Part shown: in pieces, positions 16,051 through 23,625 of the stretch
Layout of the letters: every line of letters begins with the position of its first letter
Position numbering within the stretch: the stretch's first letter is position 1
Assembly (NCBI GenBank): GCA_964473155.1
Contig: CAYYNT010000061.1
Location: forward strand, 1 to 28,231
Source: JAJFUG01 sp964473155
GTDB taxonomy: Bacteria > Gemmatimonadota > Glassbacteria > GWA2-58-10
Direction of reading: 5' to 3'
Length of the DNA: 28,231 nt
Position numbers and translations under genes: made by a program
Notes under the pieces: generated by a model
Told to the model about the DNA's origin: nothing
What the model saw: the letters and a program-made list of their open reading frames with translations, nothing else
Database searches by the model: none

Positions 16051-16173
16051 CGCCACCCCTCTTGTTTAGAGGGGAATAAAAGCATGAAGGCTTTAATGTT
16101 CTATGTTTGACGGTGTTATGTAGTTAAATCCCCTCTTGAGAGGGGTGTCCCGATGAAATCGGGACGGGGTGTA
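16051..16173. repeat. Paired-hairpin intergenic element, copy 2
   Basis: Hairpins CCCCTCT...AGAGGGG lie at 16056-16074 and 16130-16145, separated by 55 nt. The right one is followed by TCCCGAT-GAA-ATCGGGA (16148-16164) and then CGGGGTGT. Order, arm sequence and spacing match copy 1 near 4078-4224, while the DNA between the hairpins differs. Its right end abuts the lipoprotein stop codon at 16174. Confidence 0.65.
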
Positions 16174-16794
16174 TCACTGCCTTACCAGCCGGGCGATGAA
16201 ACCGGTCGAGGCGGGCAGGAAGCCCACGGCTTTCTCGGGCGGGGAGGAGAATGTGAAATTGAGCACCAGGGTGTCGGCCAACAGGCTGGCCTGGCCGTAA
16301 AACGGATGGTCCTTGGAGCGGCCGCTGCGCGGGGTTACCGTAATCCAGCCCTCGCCGTCCAGAACGATCTCGCCCCAGTAGTCGAACTGGCCCTGCTTTG
16401 CCAGTCCGCTTCCTGATGTGTCCTGCGAAACTCCAGCCGCGGCGGCCGCGAACACGGCGCTGTTTTCCCCGGTGCGGGTGACAGTCAGGCTTGCGGTCCA
16501 GGCGGTCAGGCGTGAGTCATACACTCCCGGAGCGAACGCCGGAATGGTCCAGGCGTTAAGCGGCAATCCCCCCGCGAAAGCCTGCAAATCCCCCCAGTTC
16601 CCGGCGAGTTGCGCCGCCCCGGTCACCGGGATGGCCTCACCGGCGGAAGGCCCGAGCGGGCTTTTGTCATCCGAGCAGGCCAGGATCAGCGCGGACAACA
16701 GGAACAGGCCCACAGCCAGGATTGATTTTATCGCTTTTACGGACAGGATATCCCCCTTGAAGCGCCATTCGGCGCACAACCTAATAATCGACAC
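16174..16794 (-). CDS. Small lipoprotein of unknown function
   Basis: A hydrophobic stretch SILAVGLFLLSALILAC ends in a lipobox (LILAC), so the protein is probably lipid-anchored after cleavage before the Cys. The mature part (about 165 residues) is rich in Ala, Gly, Ser and Thr with alternating strand-like segments and looks like a beta-sandwich or immunoglobulin-like fold; I recognise no family. The start is unclear. GTG 16794 lacks a ribosome binding site and puts 18 polar residues before the signal peptide. CTG 16746 has AAGGGGG just upstream and gives a perfect signal peptide (Ser-Val-Lys-Ala-Ile-Lys first). An AT-rich inverted repeat at 16812-16829 could be an operator. Confidence 0.65.
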   Translation of the reverse strand: MSIIRLCAEWRFKGDILSVKAIKSILAVGLFLLSALILACSDDKSPLGPSAGEAIPVTGAAQLAGNWGDLQAFAGGLPLNAWTIPAFAPGVYDSRLTAWTASLTVTRTGENSAVFAAAAAGVSQDTSGSGLAKQGQFDYWGEIVLDGEGWITVTPRSGRSKDHPFYGQASLLADTLVLNFTFSSPPEKAVGFLPASTGFIARLVRQ

Positions 16795-16811
16795 CCAAGG
16801 GCCTGAGATTT

Positions 16812-16829
16812 AATAAAAGGTCTTTTATT
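16812..16829. promoter_or_regulatory. AT-rich inverted repeat, possible operator
   Basis: AATAAAAG and its complement CTTTTATT surround a 2-nt centre. It lies 18 nt before the annotated lipoprotein start and about 66 nt before the alternative CTG start. Its AT-rich arms contrast with the GC-rich dispersed repeats nearby, which suggests a protein-binding site; that is inference. Confidence 0.3.
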
Positions 16830-16972
16830 CGAATCCGGCTTCGCCTCCTGCGGCCAAGCGTGTCTCTTCCCGTGCAGCGACTGCATTGAATGTCAAGATT
16901 GAGTCAGAGGCCTTCCATCCCGATTCCATCGGGGCGTCTCTCCTGAATGGAGGAGAGCAAAAACCGACTCCC

Positions 16973-17020
16973 CGCCTTTATCCGTGTGATCCGTGTTTTA
17001 TCCGTGGCATCCGTGATTCA
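16973..17020 (-). repeat. CACGGAT-type dispersed repeat, inverted
   Basis: CCTTTATCCGTGTGATCCGTG followed by TTTTATCCGTGGCATCCGTGA. It is the reverse complement of the arrangement at 15717-15764. Confidence 0.6.
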
Positions 17021-17117
17021 CAAGCCCCACCATATGCCCGTGCGGCCGAAGCAGGGACATGCCGTGCCAGCAGTTCACACCCATTAATAGATTGGAAACG
17101 TATCCTCGGCTCAAATA

Positions 17118-17150
17118 GAAAGGCCGCCATATCTCTCCGGGCGGCCTTTC
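17118..17150 (-). terminator. Terminator-like hairpin after thrS
   Basis: A perfect 11-bp inverted repeat, GAAAGGCCGCC and GGCGGCCTTTC, has an 11-nt loop. It starts 24 nt past the thrS stop. On the minus strand the stem ends in CTTTC and is followed by TATTTG, a weak T-run. Confidence 0.6.
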
Positions 17151-17174
17151 TCGATCTCAAGCCTGTTCCTCGTC

Positions 17175-19049
17175 TCAGCCCACGAAAATCGGCCGTCTGG
17201 AAAGGTGAGTCGGGAAATTGACCGGGCGGAACGGCAGTCCGGCTGTCTTTTCTCCGATCTCCGAGCTCAGGGCGGCGGTGGTCATGCCCACCTGACTGCC
17301 GTCGCGCAGGCGCACGCTCAGGTTGCCCTCGGCCACCTCTTTCTCGCCGATCACCGCCACGTAGGGGACCCACTCGCGTTCGGCCTCGCGGATCTTGCGG
17401 CCCACGGTCAGGTCGCGGTCATCGAAATCCACGCGCCAGGGAATCTCGGCCAGCACCTTGCGGCAGTGCTCGTTGAAATTCTCGCTCACCGGAATCAGGC
17501 GCACCTGGGTCGGGGCCAGCCAGAGCGGAAGCTGCGGCTTGCGTCCCTGTTTCATCCGGATAGCCTGGTTTTCGAGCATGGCGTACATCACCCTGTCGAT
17601 ACTGCCGGAGACCGAGGCGTGCAGCAGCAGCGGATGCTTCGCCTCGCCGTTCTCGTCAATGTACTTTATGTCGAACCGCTCGCAGTTCTCCACGTCGATC
17701 TGGATCGTGCTCAGGCAGCTCGCCTTGTCCTGCGAGTCCACGAAATTGAATTCCAGCTTGGTCACGAAATAGAAGAAGCGCTCGTTCCACAACTCGACCA
17801 GGGCGGGCTGCTCCACTATCTCAAGGAGCTTATCGGCGAACGATCCGTTCTGGTCGCGGAAATCGCGCACGAACCTGATCGCCACCTCGTAGTCCAGCTC
17901 GAAAGCTGCCATGCATCTCTTGCACAGTGCGATCTGGTTGGAGAACTCGGTCTTGGCCTGCTCCATGTCGCGCGCCAGGGTGTGCATGTCTGGCATGGTG
18001 AACGTGCGCAGACGCTTGAGACCGGCCAGCTCTCCGGTCTGCTCGCGGCGGAAGCTGTAGTGGGTCAGCTCGTACAGACGGCTGGGCAGGTGACGGTAAC
18101 TGAGCTGCATGTCGTGCTGGATCATGTACTGGCCGAAACAGGCGGCGAAGCGCATGAAATATTCCTTGTCCTCCGAGATCAGCACGTACTGACGGGCCGG
18201 GAAACGCTGCAGGTAGCGGCTGAGCTTGGGGTGCTGGTAGTCGTACATGAGCGGGGTTTCCACCCGCATGCCGCCGTATTCCACCACCAGGCCGGAGACC
18301 ATTTCCTCGCAGAGCTGCTTGACCAGGTGGCCCTTGGGGTACCAGCGGAAGTTGCCGGGGTCGGAGGCCGGCTCGTAGTCCACCAGCTCCAGACGGCGCA
18401 TCATCTCGATATGCGGTGGCGGCTGGTCCGACACGCGGTCCTTTGCGCTCTCGTACCTGTATAATTTGGCCAGGTTCTTGCGCTTCTGGAAGTTGTACTT
18501 GTCAGCCGCGGCGTAACCCTGCCCCGCCTCGGCGATCAGCCACTCGCTTTTCAGGGTGGACTCTGCTTTCAGGGCCAGGTTCTCGGTCCCGGCCTCGGCC
18601 GGTTTGGATTCTTTCTCCGGAACGATTGTCTGGGCCAGTTCGCTCAGGGGGTGGCCCTTGGCCTTGATGTTGAACCCCTTGTACCAGCCGAACGGCGAGC
18701 GCTTGACCTGAAGGTCCTTCTCCTTGGACAGCATCTCGTAGATACTGTCCAGCACCTTGTTGGCCACGCGCGGGGTGCTCAGGTTGCTGGAAAGATGAGC
18801 GTAAGGGTAAACCATCACAGTCGGGGCCTTGACCCGGCGGGCGTGATCGGATGCAATCTTCGCCACCTGTCCGGCCACCGAGGCCACGCCCTTGTCATCG
18901 CCCTTCTCCGAGCAGCAGAAAACGACCAGGCAATCGCCGACAGCCGCTCCTTTCTGGTCCTCCTCCAGTTCGACTCCCTTTCCTATCGCACTGGTGCGGT
19001 CTGTCACGAAGTAGCTGAACTCATCGGCGTGTATCATAAGGATGCGCAT
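17175..19049 (-). CDS. thrS: Threonyl-tRNA synthetase, archaeal type (EC 6.1.1.3)
   Basis: This class II synthetase charges tRNA-Thr. The 624-residue protein does not have the usual bacterial N terminus (TGS plus the bacterial editing domain). Residues 1-145 match the archaeal editing domain related to D-Tyr-tRNA deacylase: MRILMIHADEFSYFV, VYPYAHLSSNL (H85) and SPFGWYKGF (Y123, K124), then GHPLSELAQTIVP. The catalytic core follows with motif 2, YSFRREQTGELAGLKRLRTF, then PDMHTLARDMEQAK. The anticodon domain includes PLWLAPTQVRLIPVSENFNEHCRK. I chose ATG 19049, where the editing domain naturally begins; the open frame reaches 19115. The gene is leftward, with a hairpin after its stop, and diverges from the heparinase-like gene. 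Such ThrRS enzymes are standard in archaea and uncommon in bacteria. Confidence 0.93.
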   Translation of the reverse strand: MRILMIHADEFSYFVTDRTSAIGKGVELEEDQKGAAVGDCLVVFCCSEKGDDKGVASVAGQVAKIASDHARRVKAPTVMVYPYAHLSSNLSTPRVANKVLDSIYEMLSKEKDLQVKRSPFGWYKGFNIKAKGHPLSELAQTIVPEKESKPAEAGTENLALKAESTLKSEWLIAEAGQGYAAADKYNFQKRKNLAKLYRYESAKDRVSDQPPPHIEMMRRLELVDYEPASDPGNFRWYPKGHLVKQLCEEMVSGLVVEYGGMRVETPLMYDYQHPKLSRYLQRFPARQYVLISEDKEYFMRFAACFGQYMIQHDMQLSYRHLPSRLYELTHYSFRREQTGELAGLKRLRTFTMPDMHTLARDMEQAKTEFSNQIALCKRCMAAFELDYEVAIRFVRDFRDQNGSFADKLLEIVEQPALVELWNERFFYFVTKLEFNFVDSQDKASCLSTIQIDVENCERFDIKYIDENGEAKHPLLLHASVSGSIDRVMYAMLENQAIRMKQGRKPQLPLWLAPTQVRLIPVSENFNEHCRKVLAEIPWRVDFDDRDLTVGRKIREAEREWVPYVAVIGEKEVAEGNLSVRLRDGSQVGMTTAALSSEIGEKTAGLPFRPVNFPTHLSRRPIFVG

Positions 19050-19211
19050 GGCCGTATCTCGACTGTCACAGGTTACGGGGTTCGGGTTGACCGCGCGGTT
19101 CAGTCCACGCGGCATTATTCGATAAAAATAACTAATCCATCAGGATAAATCAATCCCGGCCAGACCGGTAAGGATGATCCACGCATATTTTTACATTTCT
19201 TGACCAAACAT

Positions 19212-19240
19212 TTGTTCCCCGGCCAAAGGGTGACTATATT
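19212..19240 (+). promoter_or_regulatory. Candidate promoter of the heparinase-like gene
   Basis: TATATT (5 of 6 to the -10 consensus) follows TTGTTC (3 of 6) after 17 nt. The start point would be about 20 nt before the GGGAGG ribosome binding site, a compact and plausible arrangement. Confidence 0.35.
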
Positions 19241-19269
19241 TGAGCGATCCTAACACCGGGAGGAATAGT

Positions 19270-21231
19270 ATGGAGCCTGGGGTCCTGTTCCGGCGTCTGA
19301 GAGCGATGAGCGCGGCCGAGATCTTCCACCGCCTGCACCGTCTGGCAGTGGACCGTCTGTCGGCCAGGAGGGCGCTCCGGACCGCGGATGATATCGATCC
19401 CTCCTGCCTGGAAAGCCTTGCCCGCCTCGGTCTGACTGCCAATGTCAGAAAAGAGGATTGGCATTCTGCGGGACTGGATATTCCCGTTCTGGAGAGGGCG
19501 GAGGCCCTTTTACGGGGTGAATGGACCCTGTTCGGCCGGAAACTGGCCTTAGGTGCAATCCCGGACTGGCAGGCCGATCCGTTCACGGGAAGCGAACCCG
19601 GCGCGGATTCGCCCGCGCCTGGGTTGCCACACTCACAAGGATTAGATATAAGGTCCATCTGGGAACTGAACCGGTTGCAGGAGCTTGTCACCCTGGGGCA
19701 GGCCTACCGCCTGAGCGGGGAAAGCCGATATTCCGGACGCGCGGCGAAGCTGATCGATAACTGGTCCAGTACAAACCCTTACCTTGAATCCCTGAACTGG
19801 GTGAACACCCTCGAGGCGGCGCTGCGGGCGATCTCCCTGCTCCAGACCGCCGCCCTGTGCCGGGAAAGCGAACATTTCCACGAGACGTCATTCCGTGGCA
19901 GACTGGCCGGGCTTCTCTTCCTGCACGGACATTTCATCCGCGCGCACCTGAGCCGCGGCTCCACGGCGCTCAACCATCTGGCCGGAGAGGCCGCCGGTTT
20001 GACGGTCCTGGGGTATTGCCTGCCCGCTCTGCCAGGTTCCTCCGGCTGGCGGCGGGCCGGGGCGGCGAAGCTGGAGGAAAGCCTGATGCGGCTGATCCTG
20101 GAGGATGGCGGACCGCTGGAGGGGTCGCTGCACTATCTGGCGTTCACCGCCTGTCTGGCCGCGACAGCGTGGCAACTGGCCGGGCCGTTCGGTTTTTCTC
20201 TCTCCGTACAGGCCAGGGAAAGACTGAAGAATGCATACCGCTTTCTCTGCGCGGCGACGGACAATGGCCGCGCGGTGAGCGAGTTCGGCGACAGCGACTG
20301 CGCCGCGGCAGCCGGTCCCCCCGCCGGTTCAAACCCGGAGAGATATTCCCGCGCGCTCAACATGCTCCGGCTGATTAACGAGGAGGAACACCCGGCGCAT
20401 GACTACAGGCCGGACCCGGAATCAGCCTGTCTGTTCGGTGCTCCGGCGCTTTGCACAGGAACTGCCGCCGTCAATGAAAACGGCCTGTGTCTTGAGCGTT
20501 TCGACAAAAGCGGTCATTATATCCTGCGCGCACCCGGTTTTTTCCTACGGTTCGAGTGCGGCCACTGGGGCGCTTCTCCGTGCCACGCCCACGCCCATGC
20601 CGACCGTCTCTCGTTCAGCCTGTTCCTGGGCGGTCTGCCGTTCCTGATTGATCCCGGCACCGGGGCCTATCTGGCCGACTCTCAGCTTCGTGAGCACCTG
20701 CGCTCTACCCGTGCTCATAATACGCTCTGTCTGGATGGCTTATCGCAGGCACAGCCGGTGGGCTGTTTTTTCCAGCCCCGGCCGGTGGAGTCAACGCTTG
20801 TCGATGCTTCTATTCACGATAAAAACGGCGCGGTTCTGGAGGGAGAGGTTGCGGCCCTGCCTGAACCGAACGGGCCGCTCCACCGGAGAAGAATCAGCCT
20901 GGACCTTGACGCGCGCAGTCTGACAATCGAGGATGAAATAACCCGGATCGGGCAGAACAGCCGTTACGTGGAGATCGATTTCGTCTTTCACCCGGACTGC
21001 GATACTAAAATCAAGAAAGGGAAAAAAACAAGACTGGCGGCGCATAACGGTGGACGGCGCCTGGAGATCACCGCCGATCCGCTCTGCCTGGTCAGCCTGC
21101 ACCGTGGTGAGCATGAACCGCGCCGGGGCTGGTTCAGCCGGAGTTTCATGCAGGCGGAGCCTTGCTGGCAGGCTTGTCTGAGCGCATTGATCCAGAAAGA
21201 GACGAAGTTTGTGACTGTGATCCGCTGGTAA
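19270..21231 (+). CDS. Heparinase II/III-like polysaccharide lyase-type protein
   Basis: The 653-residue protein has the layout of heparinase II/III-like proteins. An alpha-helical toroid comes first (about residues 60-350, including IWELNRLQELVTLGQAYRLS and TALNHLAGEAAGL). The C-terminal beta-sandwich domain carries CHAHAHADRLSFSLF (438-452) and GGLPFLIDPGTGAYL. Lyases of this fold cleave uronic-acid polysaccharides. No signal peptide is visible, and the N terminus (FRRLRAMSAAEIFHRLHRLA) is typical of members encoded in exopolysaccharide loci. I chose ATG 19270, with GGGAGG seven bases upstream, over the TTG at 19240. No glycosyltransferase genes are nearby. The substrate is unknown. A PilZ gene follows after 84 nt. 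Confidence 0.88.
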   Translation: MEPGVLFRRLRAMSAAEIFHRLHRLAVDRLSARRALRTADDIDPSCLESLARLGLTANVRKEDWHSAGLDIPVLERAEALLRGEWTLFGRKLALGAIPDWQADPFTGSEPGADSPAPGLPHSQGLDIRSIWELNRLQELVTLGQAYRLSGESRYSGRAAKLIDNWSSTNPYLESLNWVNTLEAALRAISLLQTAALCRESEHFHETSFRGRLAGLLFLHGHFIRAHLSRGSTALNHLAGEAAGLTVLGYCLPALPGSSGWRRAGAAKLEESLMRLILEDGGPLEGSLHYLAFTACLAATAWQLAGPFGFSLSVQARERLKNAYRFLCAATDNGRAVSEFGDSDCAAAAGPPAGSNPERYSRALNMLRLINEEEHPAHDYRPDPESACLFGAPALCTGTAAVNENGLCLERFDKSGHYILRAPGFFLRFECGHWGASPCHAHAHADRLSFSLFLGGLPFLIDPGTGAYLADSQLREHLRSTRAHNTLCLDGLSQAQPVGCFFQPRPVESTLVDASIHDKNGAVLEGEVAALPEPNGPLHRRRISLDLDARSLTIEDEITRIGQNSRYVEIDFVFHPDCDTKIKKGKKTRLAAHNGGRRLEITADPLCLVSLHRGEHEPRRGWFSRSFMQAEPCWQACLSALIQKETKFVTVIRW

Positions 21232-21246
21232 CAGATTGTCCGTCAG

Positions 21247-21275
21247 TTGACTGGCGGGCAAAGGGCTGATATTTT
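21247..21275 (+). promoter_or_regulatory. Candidate promoter of the PilZ gene
   Basis: TTGACT (5 of 6) is followed after 17 nt by TATTTT (4 of 6) in the gap between the heparinase-like and PilZ genes. The PilZ pair may thus be transcribed separately from the gene before it. Confidence 0.4.
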
Positions 21276-21315
21276 CATTAAGGGAGCAAGTTGAACCTGT
21301 AGATGGAGGGTTCCC

Positions 21316-21735
21316 ATGACAGGTCAGGAAATGCGGGTTTTTGAACGTCATCCGCGAGAATACAAAGTAGAGTATTCTGTGCTTTCCGGTGTGGGCGAAC
21401 TGGCGGTGATCCCGGCCCGGACTCTGGATTTCAGTGAAACCGGCGCGCGTATTCAGACTGCCCGGGAACTGAAACGCGGTGACAGCCTGTCCGTGCGTTT
21501 CGAGGCGCCCGGCATGAAAGTGGATGATTCAGCAGACAGGCAGGCCGGTTTTCAGAAAACCTTGATGATGTGTTTCGGAGAGGTGCGCTGGGTTAACCGC
21601 CCCGAGGGTGAGAGCCTCTTTTCAGCCGGGATACTGTTCCGTCATCTTTCGATGGTCGAGCGAATCTATCTGAAAAAGATGCTCGCCGCGGAGATTTACG
21701 AAAGCGAAAACCAGGATAAGGTGAAGGATTTCTGA
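21316..21735 (+). CDS. PilZ domain protein (probable c-di-GMP receptor)
   Basis: A single-domain PilZ protein of 139 residues. PilZ domains bind cyclic di-GMP and switch motility, biofilm or polysaccharide machinery. The N-terminal arginine motif appears as RVFERHPREY: R7 and R11 give an RxxxR spacing, and R14 follows. The second motif, DFSETGARI, carries D38, S40 and G43 of (D/N)xSxxG. The rest is a beta-barrel with a helical end (HLSMVERIYLKKMLAAE). GGAGGG lies just upstream of ATG 21316. The isochorismatase-like gene begins 2 nt past the stop, so the two are co-transcribed. The neighbouring heparinase-like gene makes a polysaccharide role plausible, but that is inference. Confidence 0.88.
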   Translation: MTGQEMRVFERHPREYKVEYSVLSGVGELAVIPARTLDFSETGARIQTARELKRGDSLSVRFEAPGMKVDDSADRQAGFQKTLMMCFGEVRWVNRPEGESLFSAGILFRHLSMVERIYLKKMLAAEIYESENQDKVKDF

Positions 21736-21737
21736 TA

Positions 21738-22433
21738 ATGGATGCCCCTGCTGGACCCTTGCGCGAAAACTATCTGACCCCGGATAATCTCGATTCCGTC
21801 ACCCGTTCTCACCTGGAAAAAATCGCTCCGTATAATCTTCGCCTCCCGCAGTTCCATCCCGGACAGGCTGCGCTTATCGTTGTTGACATGCAGCGTTTTT
21901 TTCTCGAACCTGGATTCCCCTTGTACACCCCGAACGGCGTGGTGATTCTCCCGCGGGTTAAGGCCCTGGCCGGGGCTTTCCGGGCCGCCGGACGTCCGGT
22001 GATTTTCGCCGCGCAGCAGAACAAGGGGCAGTTCATAGACCGTGGCGAAGCCCTGCGCGCCTGGTGGCCGGTTGTGCCTCTTGAGGGCAGCCCGGAGGTC
22101 CAGGTCAGCCCGGAACTGGAGGCGCAGAGCGATGAAAAGGTGATCCCAAAGCGCCGCTACAGCGCTTTCCATGCCACGGACCTGGAACTGACCCTGCGCT
22201 CGATGAAAGTGAGCCAGGTTGTGGTCTGCGGACTGTTCACCAATGTCTGCGTGGAGGCTACCGTGCGGGATGCTTTCATGCTCGATTTCCTGGTGTTCCT
22301 GCCCGCCGACTGCACCGCCTCTCTGAACGAGGAACTGCACCTGGGTTCTCTCCGCACCCAGGCCCACTGGTTCGCCCGCGTTTTGCACTCCTCCGGCCTC
22401 TGCGCCGCTCTGCGGTCAGGAGCGAAAAACTAA
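21738..22433 (+). CDS. Isochorismatase-like cysteine hydrolase
   Basis: This cytoplasmic hydrolase belongs to the isochorismatase/nicotinamidase superfamily. The 231-residue protein shows the full triad: D50 in ALIVVDMQRFF, K138 in VIPKRRYSAF and C171 in GLFTNVCVEATVRDAF. Both the TNVCVE and the KxxYSAF patterns are classic. An N-terminal extension of about 40 residues precedes the core. Substrates in this family include isochorismate, nicotinamide, N-carbamoyl compounds and others, and none can be chosen from sequence. There are no siderophore or NAD-salvage genes nearby. The start is 2 nt after the PilZ stop, so translation is probably coupled. A small Cys-rich gene follows after 78 nt. Confidence 0.9.
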   Translation: MDAPAGPLRENYLTPDNLDSVTRSHLEKIAPYNLRLPQFHPGQAALIVVDMQRFFLEPGFPLYTPNGVVILPRVKALAGAFRAAGRPVIFAAQQNKGQFIDRGEALRAWWPVVPLEGSPEVQVSPELEAQSDEKVIPKRRYSAFHATDLELTLRSMKVSQVVVCGLFTNVCVEATVRDAFMLDFLVFLPADCTASLNEELHLGSLRTQAHWFARVLHSSGLCAALRSGAKN

Positions 22434-22511
22434 AGCTCCGGCCCCCGTGATTCGATATTCTAAGTGAATGATGACTGTTCACGGTCAACCAAATTCGAAC
22501 GCGGGGTGAAA

Positions 22512-22778
22512 ATGGGCTGCGCCTGTTGTGCAATTGATTACAGAAAAATTGAAAGTGAGATCGAAGCGGGCCGGGTGGAGGATGTAGACCGGGTGCTGGC
22601 GGAACTGGCCGGCGAGGGGTTGTATATAGTCGGCGACAAGCTCATATACTGCCCGGACTGCGAAGCTGCGATCGCCCGCCTGAGGCAGCGCGTGGCGGCC
22701 CGTCTGCGCCGACAGACCCTGGATGGCCTTCAGGACCTTCTCAACCGGGCTTACGACTCCCGGAAGAAACAGGCGTAA
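22512..22778 (+). CDS. Small Cys-rich protein of unknown function
   Basis: I do not recognise a family. The 88-residue protein begins MGCACCAIDY, with three Cys in positions 3-6. It has a second pair, CPDC, at 47-50, so metal binding is plausible. The rest is helical and charged (IESEIEAGRVEDVDRVLAEL; AAIARLRQRVAARLRRQTLD). No signal peptide or membrane segment is present. I chose ATG 22512, with GGGGTGA a few bases upstream; a longer frame to 22464 has no such site. It ends the rightward run of genes, just before the terminator at 22826-22882. Confidence 0.65.
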   Translation: MGCACCAIDYRKIESEIEAGRVEDVDRVLAELAGEGLYIVGDKLIYCPDCEAAIARLRQRVAARLRRQTLDGLQDLLNRAYDSRKKQA

Positions 22779-22825
22779 GCCTGACAGGGACTGTTTTTGA
22801 TTTCACGGATTTATTCGATAATCAG

Positions 22826-22882
22826 AGCCGAATCCCCATCCTGGCCTGTTTCTAAGGCCGTCAGACAGGGATTCGGCTTTTT
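22826..22882 (+). terminator. Rho-independent terminator
   Basis: An 11-bp perfect stem, AGCCGAATCCC at 22826-22836 and GGGATTCGGCT at 22868-22878, is followed by a T-run (CTTTTTG). Its 31-nt loop contains a second small stem, GGCCT/AGGCC. It lies 48 nt past the stop of the small Cys-rich gene, between convergent genes, and may stop leftward transcription as well. Confidence 0.85.
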
Positions 22883-22918
22883 GTCAGGCGCTTCGCGGAC
22901 TGATTATTGTAAACGTCC

Positions 22919-23593
22919 TCAGGGAATCGGGCGGTCAGTGATCAATACATGGCCGTTCTTCACCACCCGGTAAAGCCTGCCCCCGGAACCATCGGTTGAA
23001 CCGTAGACCCGCATCAGTTTACGCACCTTCCGGATGTAGTCGTGGGTTTCCGGAAACGGCGGCACGCCTCCAGAACGGTCAACTGTTGATGGCCCAGCGT
23101 TATAGGCGGCCAGGCTGAGCTGAAGGTCATCGCCATAGCGCAACATCATCTGTTTGAGGTAGCGGCTTCCCGCCAGAATATTCTGTTCCGGATCGAAAGT
23201 GTCCCTTACTCCCAGGTCGCGGGCGGTGTTCGGCATAAGCTGCATCAGGCCGAGAGCACCCTTCTCGCTGACTGCGCACGGGTTGAATGCGCTCTCGGCA
23301 TGGATCACGGCCTTGACCAGCTCGAACCCCAGATCGTAGCGCTCGGCGGCCTGGCGGATTATTCCGTCATATTGTCCACTATGCGTTGTCTGAGGTTTTT
23401 TCGAAAGGATGCGGGGAGTGGTGTCCCCGGCCCGCCGTATAATCGGGGACTTGCCGCCGGGACGGTTGGCGATGTGGATCACCCCGTCGCGGTCCACCCA
23501 GGTGTAGATTTCAGCTCCCAGGCGCGCGGGAATGCTCGCGGCGAGCGCGGCAAAGACAGCAATGAAGAGGACGGCTCGCAGGACGGGCCGCAT
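22919..23593 (-). CDS. Lytic transglycosylase (SLT domain) with DUF4124-type ends
   Basis: The exported 224-residue enzyme cuts peptidoglycan glycan strands to 1,6-anhydromuropeptides. The signal peptide runs to about residue 27. A DUF4124-type segment, EIYTWVDRDGVIHIANRP, follows. The SLT domain (about 74-195) carries the catalytic Glu E100 in VIHAESAFNP, then SEKGALGLMQLMPNTARDL, AGSRYLKQM and LAAYNAGPSTVD. The last 20 residues, LYRVVKNGHVLITDRP, repeat the pattern of the N-terminal segment. GGGGGA lies directly before the ATG. A promoter-like pair sits 33-61 nt upstream, so this gene is probably independent of the TPR lipoprotein gene behind it. It converges with the rightward cluster at the shared terminator. 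Confidence 0.92.
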   Translation of the reverse strand: MRPVLRAVLFIAVFAALAASIPARLGAEIYTWVDRDGVIHIANRPGGKSPIIRRAGDTTPRILSKKPQTTHSGQYDGIIRQAAERYDLGFELVKAVIHAESAFNPCAVSEKGALGLMQLMPNTARDLGVRDTFDPEQNILAGSRYLKQMMLRYGDDLQLSLAAYNAGPSTVDRSGGVPPFPETHDYIRKVRKLMRVYGSTDGSGGRLYRVVKNGHVLITDRPIP

Positions 23594-23625
23594 CGGTCCC
23601 CCAAGGCAGATGTTTCTTTACTCTG

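Larger units (their letters stand above)
15711..16173. other. Repeat-packed intergenic region
   Basis: I see no gene in these 463 bases. In order they hold a CACGGAT-type repeat (15717-15764), a GGGCGAGAC hairpin (15817-15836), a 20-bp palindrome (15853-15872), a second CACGGAT-type repeat (15912-15955) and copy 2 of the paired-hairpin element (about 16051-16173). It is where the rightward cyclase gene and the leftward lipoprotein gene converge. Confidence 0.65.
16795..17174. other. Repeat-containing intergenic region
   Basis: No gene is visible in these 380 bases. They contain the inverted repeat AATAAAAG/CTTTTATT (16812-16829), the hairpin CCCGAT-TCC-ATCGGG (16919-16933), CTCTCCT/AGGAGAG arms (16938-16957), an inverted CACGGAT-type repeat (16973-17020) and the thrS terminator (17118-17150). 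Confidence 0.6.

Noticed and set aside
17205..18464. 419-codon open frame on the plus strand
   Set aside because: It lies wholly antisense to thrS, whose protein is unmistakable. Long antisense frames are expected in GC-rich codons.
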